In this document: positions 18,081 through 26,971 of the stretch, piece by piece
Numbering within the stretch: position 1 is the first letter of the stretch
Layout of the letters: every line of letters begins with the position of its first letter
Notes under the pieces: generated by a model
The model's database searches: none
What the model saw: only the letters and a program-made list of their open reading frames with translations
Told to the model about the DNA's origin: nothing
Translations under genes and position numbers: made by a program
From: Mobilibacterium timonense
Lineage (GTDB): Bacteria; Bacillota; Clostridia; Peptostreptococcales; Anaerovoracaceae
Direction of reading: 5' to 3'
Length of the DNA: 64,000 nucleotides
Assembly (NCBI RefSeq): GCF_900155555.1
Contig: NZ_FUHN01000008.1
Coordinates: 124,001 to 188,000, forward strand

Positions 18081-19109
18081 TTATTTGTACTTATAGCTCG
18101 GCACGATCTTCAGGATGTCAGGTATCACACCGATGGTGCTGTCGCTCTGCTTCGGCAGCTGCATATAGTCATAGGAAGAATAGTTGTTCCCCTCTATGAT
18201 GGCCGGCCCGTCCGGCGTAATGGCCATGTCCCAGCCTACGTACCTCGCCTGAGGTATCTCCATGGCTGCCCTGAGCGCCATCTCCCTGGCCTCCTCCCAG
18301 AAAGGGACCTTGAAGCCGATAACGTTCTTGTGTGTCACAGGGTGCTCTGTGTAGAACCTGTCCAGCGACGTCTCTCCGCTGTGGAACGGATAGTTGCATA
18401 TGCCGGTCTCCAGATCCACCGGCGCATGCATCCCGAACACGTCCACCACCCTCTTTTCCAGGCCGAACTTCAGTGCCGCAAAGAACAGATACGGCTTTCC
18501 GTCGTCTCCGATCAGCGTGATCATCCTGACGGTGTTCAGGCAGTACGGGTTGATCTCCTGGAGATCCGGGTGGTTCTCCAGAACGTCCTCGAGAACGCCG
18601 AAGCCCTTTTCCCTGACGTAGGCGCAGAACTGGTCCGCATCCCGGAAATCCTTCATGTAGAGCTTCTCCGCTCCCGTTCCGCAGGAGAGGTCCTTCATTT
18701 TTGCAAAGGTCTTGTCCCTTCCTGCAAAATACTCCCTGATCTCCTCGTCCGAGGCGCTCTCCACGTCCACGAAGCTGCGCTTCTCGTATTCAGCGAACCT
18801 CTCGTCGAACTCGTTCTTGTTGTCGAAAAAGTGGACATACTCCGGATCGTTCATCTGTGTTACCAGCGCCTTGCTGCGGAACCTGGTGATGTACGTGTCC
18901 CTCGTGGCGTCGTCCAGCTTCCAGAAGTGGTACGTAGTGTAATCGTTGTAACCGCTTCCGAATTTTCTGGCGCAGTGGATGATGTCTTTCAGCAGCCAGG
19001 CCTTGCTCCTGCCCGAAATGCTGTGGATGTAGCTGAGTTTTTCATTCAGCTTGGAGAACCTGGCTCCACTCAGTACTCTGAGCCTGTAGGATAGTTTCGT
19101 CGCTCCCAT
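18081..19109 (-). CDS. Sugar-transfer-associated ATP-grasp protein (paralogue 1)
   Basis: This 342-residue protein (start at 19109, MGATKLSYRLRV, GAGGGA upstream) belongs to the ATP-grasp family often found with surface-polysaccharide genes. The C-terminal block RYVGWDMAITPDGPAIIEGN carries the Glu/Asn metal-binding pair of the ATP-grasp fold. A glycine-rich loop LSCGTGAEKL and the segment YCLNTVRMITLI lie in the middle. ATP-grasp enzymes join a carboxylate to an amine through an acyl phosphate. The substrate is unknown. A second family member at 36297-37292 shares the same blocks (LSCGQG, SSVNTIRLVTIL, RYVGWDVAIS). The neighbouring flippase suggests action on a lipid-linked or cell-wall precursor. 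Confidence 0.8.
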   Translation of the reverse strand: MGATKLSYRLRVLSGARFSKLNEKLSYIHSISGRSKAWLLKDIIHCARKFGSGYNDYTTYHFWKLDDATRDTYITRFRSKALVTQMNDPEYVHFFDNKNEFDERFAEYEKRSFVDVESASDEEIREYFAGRDKTFAKMKDLSCGTGAEKLYMKDFRDADQFCAYVREKGFGVLEDVLENHPDLQEINPYCLNTVRMITLIGDDGKPYLFFAALKFGLEKRVVDVFGMHAPVDLETGICNYPFHSGETSLDRFYTEHPVTHKNVIGFKVPFWEEAREMALRAAMEIPQARYVGWDMAITPDGPAIIEGNNYSSYDYMQLPKQSDSTIGVIPDILKIVPSYKYK

Positions 19110-19267
19110 TTGTGTTCCCTCTTCCAGACTGGTCATGGATCTGTGTGCGGATCTATTTGTCTGAACGCAGGTCCGCGGATGGCGCGGAGCCCTGTGAATC
19201 ACGTAATTGTATATTATTATCGGAAGTATTTCAATTCACTTTATTTACTAATGCCAATTAAAGCCAC

Positions 19268-19308
19268 GAGAAAAGGGTGTCCTGCGCTTCGCAGTTCACC
19301 CTTTTCTC
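19268..19308. terminator. 12-bp inverted repeat downstream of pcp
   Basis: GAGAAAAGGGTG and CACCCTTTTCTC form a perfect 12-bp stem, with an inner CTGCG/CGCAG stem in the loop. The sequence after the stem on the minus strand is only moderately T-rich. It is placed to end the peptidase operon. Confidence 0.55.
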
Positions 19309-19353
19309 AGTTCTTATGATGGAACAACAGCTGATAGCTAAAACAAAGCGCCG

Positions 19354-20013
19354 CTAGTGTGTGGCACCCGCCGCCTCGACCGCATCCTGCCTTATCCCCT
19401 TCAGGTCTTTTACCAGGGACTCGACGCCTGCCTTCAGTCCTGCGGCTATGTCCTCTGCGGACATACTCGGCGCTCCACCCTTGATGTTCAGCGTCTGCTG
19501 CGGCAGGAACGGCACGTGTATGAATCCGCCCTTCATCGCCGGGTATTCGGTGTTTATCAGGTGCATCAGGCGATACATCAGATCGTTGCACACGAATGTT
19601 CCAGCCGTGTACGACACCGATGCCGGTATGCCGGCGTCCTTGATGCTCTTCACCATCGCCTTTATCGGGAGGGAAGTGAAGTAGGCAGTCGGGCCGTCCT
19701 CTTCCACCTTCTGGTCGAAAGGCTGGTTCCCCTTGTTGTCAGGGATCCTCGCCTCCATGAGGTTTATCGCCACCTGCTCGATGGTGATCTCGTTCCTCCC
19801 TCCGGCCTGACCGACGCATATGACCGCATCAGGCCTGCAGGCGGACACCTTTTCCCTGAGCACCTCTCCGTCGAGGCCGAACACCGTCGGCACCTCCACC
19901 TTCATAATCTCGGCGCCACCGATGACGTCGGGCAGTTTCTTCACCGCCTCATAGGCAGGATTGATGTTCTCTCCTCCGAAGGGATCAAACCCCGTGATCA
20001 GTATTTTCATCAT
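19354..20013 (-). CDS. pcp: Pyroglutamyl-peptidase I
   Basis: This 219-residue C15 cysteine peptidase removes N-terminal pyroglutamate (5-oxoproline) from peptides in the cytoplasm. The protein starts [20 protein letters not shown], as is typical. The catalytic triad is visible: Glu in the [14 protein letters not shown] region (about residue 80), Cys in [11 protein letters not shown] (about residue 144) and His in GFIHVPFLP (about residue 168). An AAGGAAATT site precedes the start. It is the last gene of an operon with DUF969 and DUF979 membrane proteins, a pairing seen in many genomes, and with two further peptidases. This suggests uptake and breakdown of pyroglutamyl peptides. Confidence 0.95.
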   Translation of the reverse strand: MMKILITGFDPFGGENINPAYEAVKKLPDVIGGAEIMKVEVPTVFGLDGEVLREKVSACRPDAVICVGQAGGRNEITIEQVAINLMEARIPDNKGNQPFDQKVEEDGPTAYFTSLPIKAMVKSIKDAGIPASVSYTAGTFVCNDLMYRLMHLINTEYPAMKGGFIHVPFLPQQTLNIKGGAPSMSAEDIAAGLKAGVESLVKDLKGIRQDAVEAAGATH

Positions 20014-20052
20014 AATTTCCTTTCTTTCACTTCCGCATGCACTTCCAGCTTC

Positions 20053-21060
20053 CTAGTACACCTGAGGCTCCGGGACGATTATCCTGCCGAGTGAGATGAG
20101 CTTCCTGTTGTCTGCATACAGATCCGGCTTCCTGGCTATCAGGTCGAAGTGGCCCGAGGCCTCGTGGACTCCTCCCAGGGCGATGTTCCTGCCGAATCCG
20201 ATGTGAAAGGTCCCGTAGGCGGACTCATCCTCGATGTAGCAGTTCCCGGTGCAGCAGCTGAGAGAATTCAGGCCGATCCCCAGCTCGCCGGCGACATACA
20301 TCTCAGGGTCTCCGTAGCTCTCGAGATACTTCTTAAGCCTGAGCCCGTCCTTCGTCTCCTGGATCCCGGTGATCCGTCCCTCGTGTATGAGGATCCTGAA
20401 AGGCTCTTCCACCCGGCCGATGTAGCCCAGTGATCCGTCTACCACCATGACCCCCTCGGTCTTCGTCTCCTCGATCGGCACGTAGACCTCGATGGAGGAC
20501 GAGGAGAAGCCTTTTCCCGCTCTCACGTCTCCGTTGAAGAAGCCGGGCGTCCTGTCTTTCTTGGAAAAAGTGAGTTCCGATCCGCCAGGTGTGGCGACCC
20601 TGATGACGGTGGCGTCGTCGAGGTACTTCTTGAAGATCTCCGCCATCAGCTTGCTCTTCCCCGTATCCATCTTCAGGAATGAATACTCAAGGACGTACCG
20701 CCCGTCGTTCGTTGAACACGGGAACGACAGGAACCTGCCGCCCCTCTGGATCATCCTTTTCACAGAGGTCGTAGTCACTATGGAATACGCGGTAGCGCCC
20801 ACCACGACATCGTAGGGATCGAAAATGTCCTCTTTTTCGTCGAAGTACACCGAAGTGGTCTTCCCGTTGTCCGGACAAATCATGATCTCCACTGATGAGG
20901 CATAATTGCGGAACGCCCTCTGCATGATCCTTGCCACCAGGGAATCCCTGTCGGTGGTCACTATGAGGACCTTATCCTTCGCACGGAGATGCAGCCACCT
21001 TTTTCCGATGATGGCCGCATTCTCTTCCATCGCTTTTTTTCTTCCGTCAGAAACATCCAT
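20053..21060 (-). CDS. M29-like aminopeptidase family protein
   Basis: This 335-residue protein resembles the M29 thermophilic aminopeptidase / leucyl aminopeptidase group. The C-terminal half holds the metal-site-like blocks GELGIGLN, IEDESAYGTFHIGFGRN and GVHEASGHFDLIARKPDLYAD, in the order seen in M29 enzymes (Glu, Glu/His, His, Asp). The N-terminal half is an alpha/beta domain that ends around residue 150. No signal peptide is present, so it should act in the cytoplasm on imported peptides. The related dioxygenase-like family has a similar fold, so peptidase activity is probable rather than proven. It is 30 bp downstream of the DUF979 gene and 40 bp upstream of pcp. Confidence 0.75.
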   Translation of the reverse strand: MDVSDGRKKAMEENAAIIGKRWLHLRAKDKVLIVTTDRDSLVARIMQRAFRNYASSVEIMICPDNGKTTSVYFDEKEDIFDPYDVVVGATAYSIVTTTSVKRMIQRGGRFLSFPCSTNDGRYVLEYSFLKMDTGKSKLMAEIFKKYLDDATVIRVATPGGSELTFSKKDRTPGFFNGDVRAGKGFSSSSIEVYVPIEETKTEGVMVVDGSLGYIGRVEEPFRILIHEGRITGIQETKDGLRLKKYLESYGDPEMYVAGELGIGLNSLSCCTGNCYIEDESAYGTFHIGFGRNIALGGVHEASGHFDLIARKPDLYADNRKLISLGRIIVPEPQVY

Positions 21061-21090
21061 AGATAATCCACTTCCGGTCTGATCAATAAC

Positions 21091-22038
21091 TTACTTGCAG
21101 ATGATCATGTATATGATCTGGAAAACTATGAGGAACAGTGCAGGTACGATCTGATTCTTGATGACGCCCCACTTGTCCTTCATGTCCAGCATAGCTACAG
21201 GAACGATGTTGAAGTTGGCTGCCATAGGCGTGCAGAGTGTTCCGCAGTATCCGCATGTCAGCGCGATCATTCCGATGACCACAGGATCCGCACCGTAGTT
21301 GAGGACGAAAGGTGCTCCGATGCCCACTGTCATCACGGTGATGGCGGCGAAGCCGTTGCCCATGATTATGGTGAAAAGCATCATTCCTATGGCGAAAACG
21401 ATTATACCCACGTTCACATTCCCCTGCGGTATAACTTTTCCGACCAGTGATGCGATGACGTCACCGACGCCAGCTGCCGTGAAGATGGCGCCCAGGGATG
21501 CCAGGAGCATAGGGAGCATCGACAGCGGTCCTACTGCGGACATCAGGCGCTCCGAGTCGTTCAGGAACACCTTAGGCGTGTTGTCCCTGTCGAAGGCGAT
21601 CAACAGGATGATCGAAACTATGATGCCGGCTCCGATACCGACGATGGCACCGATGGCAGGGAGGAAAATGGCGAACAGTATTGCGAAAACACCTATGGAC
21701 AGAGCCGGCAGGAATACCTTCATTCCGACCTTGTCGAACATCGCCTTCATGCTCTTCTCCGACGGTGCATCGACCTTGCCGATCTTGACCTTCTTGAAAA
21801 TGGCCGGTATGGTCATGATGAGGACCAGAACGCCCACCGCCTTAGGTGGGATCCACCGGCCGAAGGCCAGCACCACTCCAAGGGTGCACCAGAACAGCGC
21901 TGTGCCGAATCTGGACGGGTTTTCCTTGTCGCGGGCGTTTTTTATTCCCGTATATAGCGTTATCAGGCCTATGACTATGTAGATCACTTCCAGGAGCTTC
22001 TGTCCCGTAGTGAAATCCGAGCTGGTGAAGAATGACAT
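21091..22038 (-). CDS. DUF979 membrane protein, probable transporter subunit
   Basis: This 315-residue, very hydrophobic protein has about nine predicted membrane helices. It matches DUF979, which is almost always next to DUF969. The segments IIMGNGFAAITVMTVGIGAPF and CGYCGTLCTPMAANFNIVP resemble re-entrant or substrate loops of secondary carriers. An AAAGGAGAAATATC site precedes the ATG. Because it lies between its DUF969 partner and pcp plus two peptidase genes, the pair is a good candidate for an importer of pyroglutamate or short peptides. That function is inference from context only. Confidence 0.85.
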   Translation of the reverse strand: MSFFTSSDFTTGQKLLEVIYIVIGLITLYTGIKNARDKENPSRFGTALFWCTLGVVLAFGRWIPPKAVGVLVLIMTIPAIFKKVKIGKVDAPSEKSMKAMFDKVGMKVFLPALSIGVFAILFAIFLPAIGAIVGIGAGIIVSIILLIAFDRDNTPKVFLNDSERLMSAVGPLSMLPMLLASLGAIFTAAGVGDVIASLVGKVIPQGNVNVGIIVFAIGMMLFTIIMGNGFAAITVMTVGIGAPFVLNYGADPVVIGMIALTCGYCGTLCTPMAANFNIVPVAMLDMKDKWGVIKNQIVPALFLIVFQIIYMIICK

Positions 22039-22066
22039 GATATTTCTCCTTTCACGCTGCGTTAAA

Positions 22067-22747
22067 CTACTTCTCGTCGCCGTAATACTTTTTCCTGAGC
22101 TTCTTGTCCTTCAGGTAGTAGTAGATGATGCCCACCGCCACCGCGAAGATAGCAACAGGGATCTCCGCCTTTGCCAGGTCGAGCAGGCTCACGTCATATC
22201 CGAGAGGCGCCAGCGTCGACTGTACAAGAAGTCCTCCGGCACCGCCTACGAACAGCACCTGGCAGAAGAACCACGCGATGTTCTCCATCCCGGAGGCCAT
22301 GCCCTTAAGCTCCTCCACGTGCTCTTCGTTCGGCTCGTGTCCCTCGGCCTCGATAGCACCGATGGCCATAGGCATGATGATAGGCCTTACGAATCCGGCT
22401 ACACCACCGAAGCTCACGTTGAAGGCTGCGAAAATCCCTCTCATGATGCCGTATGCTCCGATGACCTTTCCTGATGATGCGTTCTTGACCTTCCCGATCA
22501 GGTGCGCAGCCGCGTTCTTGAGGCCGTTCCTCTCCAGCGTTCCTGTCACCAGCATGATGAGGATGAAAATTGCCATGCTCCGGTTCGCAACAAAGCTGGT
22601 CCCCAGAGTCTCCAGCAGTCCGCCTATGCCGAGTCCTCCCAGCAGAGCCGTAGCTACTGAGGCCACGACTATGATGAGGATGGAATCCAGCTTCAGGGCG
22701 AACCCCACGATAACGATCAGAATTCCAAGTAATACCAGATAATGCAT
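22067..22747 (-). CDS. DUF969 membrane protein, probable transporter subunit
   Basis: This 226-residue protein has about six predicted membrane helices and matches DUF969. It begins MHYLVLLGILIVIVGFALKL and ends in a basic tail (KDKKLRKKYY). A GAAGGAGGATCATC site precedes the ATG, and the gene ends 28 bp before the DUF979 start. DUF969 and DUF979 together have the size and helix count of one secondary transporter split in two. The operon setting with pcp is the standard one for this pair. Confidence 0.85.
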   Translation of the reverse strand: MHYLVLLGILIVIVGFALKLDSILIIVVASVATALLGGLGIGGLLETLGTSFVANRSMAIFILIMLVTGTLERNGLKNAAAHLIGKVKNASSGKVIGAYGIMRGIFAAFNVSFGGVAGFVRPIIMPMAIGAIEAEGHEPNEEHVEELKGMASGMENIAWFFCQVLFVGGAGGLLVQSTLAPLGYDVSLLDLAKAEIPVAIFAVAVGIIYYYLKDKKLRKKYYGDEK

Positions 22748-22798
22748 GATGATCCTCCTTCGTTATTTAAAGCCTCCTGAGAGGCTATTCCAGTCGTC

Positions 22799-25700
22799 TC
22801 ATTGCGCGATCACAGGTCTTTTTCTCACGTGCTTCACGGCTGCCGCTCCGGCCCCGAGCTCCTCGCGGTTATCGTAGACCTTGCCGGCCTTCATCAGCAT
22901 ATCCACCACCGCCAGGTCGTGGACAAGATGCGCCCTCGCACATGAATGGAGATATTCTCCCTGTGCAGTTTCGTCTGCCACCTCACTGACGTAATCCACG
23001 CTGAGTATCCACGGGTACCTTATAGACGGGTACCTGTGTGTCGGGTCGTATACGTGAGGTATCCAGTAGGTGATCATGTTTTTGTAGTAGGACGCCGGGA
23101 AAAGCTTTGGCATCCAGCCGTGAGCGTACTTTTCGAACTGTCTCGCCCACATCAGGTTTTCCCTGGTGATCTCCTCGTCGGCCAGGAAGGCGTCCGCTAT
23201 CACATCCTCCATCTTGTGGCAGAGGTCCAGGCTGCTCCTGTACTCGTCTCCGGCTATGTGGAAGAAGTATCCGTATAGCAGTGACCTCGGGAGCCAGAAT
23301 CCCTTGAAGGAAGGGGATGTGTACCCGGAGAACTGCTGTTCCCACTCGTGGCTCGGCACCCCGTGATCGTCCACTATCACGTCAGGCAGGAGTCTCATGA
23401 AAAGGCGTCTCAGGCTCACCGCTTCAGTGTGTATCGTGTGGATCTTGAAGTGCTCGTAATAGAACTCCTTGCCGATGGCGTTGAACCTCGCCACGTGGAA
23501 CTTCCAGTGTGGATTTTCCTTCTGCAGCTCATAATGGATCGCGGCACCATCCACATTTTCCACAGGCACTATGGCCAGGTTCACGTGTTCCGTCAGGTCT
23601 CTGTATTTGCCCTCTGTGAGCAGAGCCTTTATCAGCATGAACGCTGAATTGGTGCTCGACACCTCGTTTGCGTGATGCCTGGAGGTTATGAGCTCCGTAG
23701 GATATTCCGTTATCCTCTTCGTCCTTGAAACATACCCTCTTCTGTCCGGACTGAATTCCACGGCGTATATAGATCTTCCCTTATAGGATCTCGCCGTCCT
23801 GTATACCTTCAGTCCACCCACGTGTTCAAGCTGCCTGATGACCGCCATGTACTCTTCATAGCCCATCAGCTCGTTTTCGGCTATGTCCACGTCACGGATG
23901 TCTATGTTTTTCTCCGGGACCGCCGCCGGGCTGACCGCTGCCCTGTATTTCCCAGAATCCGTGCGGAATTCCACCGCATCCACATCGTCGATCTCGCCGC
24001 CAACTGACAGGAGTCCTCTATCCATAAGTGCAGCATAGGATGAAACGAGTTCATCAGGAACACCCGCCACATAAACAGATGCGATGACCTTTTCTTTTTC
24101 TGAATAGAGTTTCTCAAGGCGGATATCCAGGTCGTCGTAGTCGGCCAACCTTGTTATGACCGCCTTCTCTGTCTTTATCTCCGGCTGGTCTGACTGCTGG
24201 GCGAACACGGATGCCTTTACGTATGCTCCCCTGCCGTTCACCTTCCTTATCCTCGGGAGGATGAGACCCGGTGCGTCGGTGATCTCACCGCATTTCTCGT
24301 AGCCGTAGTTCTTGAAATAGTCCGTGCCCACGAAGTACATGTCCTCGTGGAGCCCGTCCAGAGACGACAGGAGATCCTCTCTGGAATTCAGGCGCTCATT
24401 AGGCTCGCTGGTCTCCACCTGTATTTCCAGCTTGTTGAAGAAAGGCTGCAGGTCCGGGAGCTCGTCCTGTCTGCCGGCGGTCTTGCTGTCCACATATTCC
24501 CGTATATCCGGCAGTATCTGCTGCTGATAGACGTCCCATATCTTCTCAACATCAGTTTCTATGCGCTCTTCGCAGGTGAGCTCTCCGTCCCGGAAGATCC
24601 TGATGTATCCGGTCGAAGGATGAACGAGTCCCATTTCCTTGTAGGCGTCAAGATAAGGTCTCTCATCCCATGCTGCCTTGTACGTCTCCGACCACAGGGT
24701 ATTACCCGCTTCGTCCATGGCCGTGAAAAGATATGTTATGTCCTGATCTCCCTTGTATTCGCTGAAGATCACATCGTCACCGGAGATCCCAAGGCCCTCG
24801 ACGAGGATATCCTCCACCGGATAGAGCTCCTGAAGGTATCTGATCGGGAGATCATACCATCTGTCCGGATCCCCATTTCCTCCGACGTTCGTGTATGAAG
24901 GGGTGGCTCCGTCCTCATCATGCCACTCCGTTTCCCCGGGCTTCAGGAACGGCTTGAAGGCTATCTCCACCCGGGAGATGTTCTTCTCGCCATGCGCCCT
25001 CTCCTCTGACAGGAGTTCAGGTATCACCCGGTCCTGGATCCAGGAAAAGCCCTGTTTATACGAGCAGTAGACTCTCACGTCGGTGCCCGCCGGAGCGAGC
25101 TTTGCGATGTATTTCTTCAGCTCTTCTCTTACGCTGCCATCCTCGCTGACCGCAACGTCGATCCTCAGGTCGCCTCCACTCTCCTTTTCCATGAGCGATG
25201 TCAAGCGTTCCTTCAGGTCGTCCACCTCCCAGGAGAGGTGATACTCCTTTTCGTAGACCTTCTTCTCATCCTTGTAGCTCACAAATGAAAAATCCGGGAA
25301 CGCATTTTCCACTTCCTCTCTCCTGCCCGGACGCATGTCTATCTCGGGATCCACGAAAGCCTTACCGCTTGCGGCGAACGCATCGGCGTAGGCAAGCTGT
25401 CCATCCAGGGTGTTCATCCGGAGACCTTCTCCTATCTCCTGGAGCCTGTCGCTCCAGTCGTCGAACTGGCCCTGGTACGGGAAATTCTCGCACATCCGTG
25501 CGACGAACCTCACCAGATGTTCCGGCCGGCCTTGTATTACGACTTCGATACCGCCTTCATTCCTCTGCCAGGCGATCTCTTCTCTGGGCCCGCTCTTCAC
25601 GACGACCTTGTTGCCGTCTATGTTCCGATCGCTGCTCAGGAGCCTGCCGCTGTACGCCGTAACTTCCATGCCCCAGCGAAACGCCAGGTTGCAAGCAGCG

Positions 25701-26122
25701 TCCAGCACAAAGGGCTCATCCGAACCGAGGATCAGGTGAAAATCCATTTCGTCCGGCAGCTGATCAAGGTCCCTGTCTACCAGCAGGTCGCCTTTGGTGA
25801 AAAGGGTCTCGAGGCCCTTCTCCCTGCGCCAGTCGAAGTCCGGCATAGGCCGTGCCTGGTCCGACGCTGCTATGTATCCCTCAGGGTGCACACCGGATGA
25901 GATCTCTTCATACTTATCAAAGTCCTCATAGGTATCCGGCACCTTGATCCCGCATTCTGACGAAGTTACCGGGAATTCTGCGGCTTCTGTCTGGAATCCC
26001 ATGAACCTGGCGAATTCCACTGCCCTCTCCTGGTATTCCAGGCTGCTGTCCGGCTCCAGCAAAATTGCTTTGTCCCACTGTCTGATCACTGTCTCGCCAC
26101 CTTTCCGGATCAAAGATTGCAT
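22799..26122 (-). CDS. Large M14-family zinc carboxypeptidase-like protein
   Basis: This 1107-residue protein has a C-terminal M14 carboxypeptidase-like domain from about residue 755. The zinc motif HxxE reads HANE at residues 817-820, and a later histidine block is DDHGVPSHEWEQ near residue 900. The 750 residues before it are acidic and mixed alpha/beta and match nothing I recognise. There is no signal peptide or membrane helix, so it is predicted to be cytoplasmic, which is unusual for a peptidase this large. The ATG at 26122 has no ribosome binding site. A GTG 33 bp downstream (26089), with AAAGGTGG about 7 nt before it, is a good alternative start. It is the first gene of the peptide operon. 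Confidence 0.8.
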   Translation of the reverse strand: MQSLIRKGGETVIRQWDKAILLEPDSSLEYQERAVEFARFMGFQTEAAEFPVTSSECGIKVPDTYEDFDKYEEISSGVHPEGYIAASDQARPMPDFDWRREKGLETLFTKGDLLVDRDLDQLPDEMDFHLILGSDEPFVLDAACNLAFRWGMEVTAYSGRLLSSDRNIDGNKVVVKSGPREEIAWQRNEGGIEVVIQGRPEHLVRFVARMCENFPYQGQFDDWSDRLQEIGEGLRMNTLDGQLAYADAFAASGKAFVDPEIDMRPGRREEVENAFPDFSFVSYKDEKKVYEKEYHLSWEVDDLKERLTSLMEKESGGDLRIDVAVSEDGSVREELKKYIAKLAPAGTDVRVYCSYKQGFSWIQDRVIPELLSEERAHGEKNISRVEIAFKPFLKPGETEWHDEDGATPSYTNVGGNGDPDRWYDLPIRYLQELYPVEDILVEGLGISGDDVIFSEYKGDQDITYLFTAMDEAGNTLWSETYKAAWDERPYLDAYKEMGLVHPSTGYIRIFRDGELTCEERIETDVEKIWDVYQQQILPDIREYVDSKTAGRQDELPDLQPFFNKLEIQVETSEPNERLNSREDLLSSLDGLHEDMYFVGTDYFKNYGYEKCGEITDAPGLILPRIRKVNGRGAYVKASVFAQQSDQPEIKTEKAVITRLADYDDLDIRLEKLYSEKEKVIASVYVAGVPDELVSSYAALMDRGLLSVGGEIDDVDAVEFRTDSGKYRAAVSPAAVPEKNIDIRDVDIAENELMGYEEYMAVIRQLEHVGGLKVYRTARSYKGRSIYAVEFSPDRRGYVSRTKRITEYPTELITSRHHANEVSSTNSAFMLIKALLTEGKYRDLTEHVNLAIVPVENVDGAAIHYELQKENPHWKFHVARFNAIGKEFYYEHFKIHTIHTEAVSLRRLFMRLLPDVIVDDHGVPSHEWEQQFSGYTSPSFKGFWLPRSLLYGYFFHIAGDEYRSSLDLCHKMEDVIADAFLADEEITRENLMWARQFEKYAHGWMPKLFPASYYKNMITYWIPHVYDPTHRYPSIRYPWILSVDYVSEVADETAQGEYLHSCARAHLVHDLAVVDMLMKAGKVYDNREELGAGAAAVKHVRKRPVIAQ

Positions 26123-26155
26123 TTCGGAAACAGTTTCATATAATTTATATAGTAC

Positions 26156-26174
26156 TGTGTTCCGTATTGTGTTC
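26156..26174. promoter_or_regulatory. Candidate TetR operator: TGTGTTC direct repeat
   Basis: TGTGTTC occurs twice with a 12-bp period (26156-26162 and 26168-26174), just downstream of the expected transcription start of the peptide operon. Related AGTACTGT (26151-26158) and AGTACAGT (26183-26190) flank it, the latter overlapping the -10. These repeats are the best candidate binding sites for the adjacent TetR regulator. Most TetR sites are palindromes, so the assignment is tentative. Confidence 0.35.
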
Positions 26175-26187
26175 TATGTTTGAGTAC

Positions 26188-26216
26188 AGTTTACGCGGTC
26201 GTTAAACAAGTGTCAA
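26188..26216 (-). promoter_or_regulatory. Promoter of the peptidase/transporter operon
   Basis: On the minus strand a consensus TTGACA (26211-26216) is followed after 17 bp by TAAACT (26188-26193). It drives M14, DUF969, DUF979, M29 and pcp and lies in the gap shared with the divergent TetR gene. Confidence 0.65.
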
Positions 26217-26320
26217 TATGCCCGAGCACAAATGTTGTCGGTTTTTTTGCGGAAAATAAGAATGTAAAACGCATAAATCACTGGTAAAATGAAGCCCTGA
26301 TCACGAAAGGAAGGTATTAA

Positions 26321-26920
26321 ATGCGAACGACAAGAAATACCGCCAAGGAAAAGATAATAGATGCCGCCTGGGAACTGTTCCAGGAGGTCGGATACGAAAA
26401 CGCCACCGTCAACGATATAATCGAGAGGTCAGGGACCTCCAGAGGCGCCTTTTACCACCACTTTCGGGCCAAAGAGGACCTGCTGTTCCAGATGGCCTGG
26501 TATTTCGACCAGGGATATGAAGGGTGGCTGGAGGATCAGCCGGAGGATCAGGATCCGATCACCACGCTCTACAAATTCCTGATATACACAATGGAGGCAG
26601 TAGAAAACAGCAAGTACAAAGAGTTCCTGTCTCAGCTCTACGGCTACGAGGTCATGACCGACGGGAACCGACCTATCATCGATGAGCAGCGCCTCTATTT
26701 TCAGACGCTGCTGAAGCTGTGCGCCGAGGCGAGGAACGAAAAGCTCATCTCCGAGGACTGGTCCGAGTACACCCTGGCCAGAACACTGGCGGGCCTCGGG
26801 CGAGGTCTGACGTACAACTGGCTCCTGGAAAGATGCCGGTATTCCCTCACCCGCACCGCAGAGCGGGTCTTCAAGTCCCTTCTGAAGAGCATCTCCACCA
26901 TCGACGTAGATCTTAACTAG
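26321..26920 (+). CDS. TetR/AcrR family transcriptional regulator
   Basis: This 199-residue protein has a typical N-terminal TetR helix-turn-helix (KEKIIDAAWELFQEVGYENATVNDI, then RSGTSRGAFYHHFRAKEDLL, residues 10-57) and a variable helical ligand-binding domain. An AAAGGAAGGTATTAA site precedes the ATG. It is transcribed away from the peptide operon with a 198-bp shared control region, the usual arrangement for a local repressor. The ligand may be a peptide or pyroglutamate-related molecule, but nothing in the sequence decides it. A strong bidirectional terminator follows. Confidence 0.92.
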   Translation: MRTTRNTAKEKIIDAAWELFQEVGYENATVNDIIERSGTSRGAFYHHFRAKEDLLFQMAWYFDQGYEGWLEDQPEDQDPITTLYKFLIYTMEAVENSKYKEFLSQLYGYEVMTDGNRPIIDEQRLYFQTLLKLCAEARNEKLISEDWSEYTLARTLAGLGRGLTYNWLLERCRYSLTRTAERVFKSLLKSISTIDVDLN

Positions 26921-26923
26921 AGT

Positions 26924-26969
26924 AAAAAAAGCGGCTGGACTCGTAACGTTGCGAGCTTCCAGCCGTTTT
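26924..26969. terminator. Bidirectional terminator between tetR and a membrane protein gene
   Basis: CGGCTGGA (26932-26939) and TCCAGCCG (26958-26965), with inner CTCG/CGAG pairing, are flanked by A7 on the left and TTTTCTTT on the right. The hairpin can end transcripts from both convergent genes. Confidence 0.85.
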
Positions 26970-26971
26970 CT

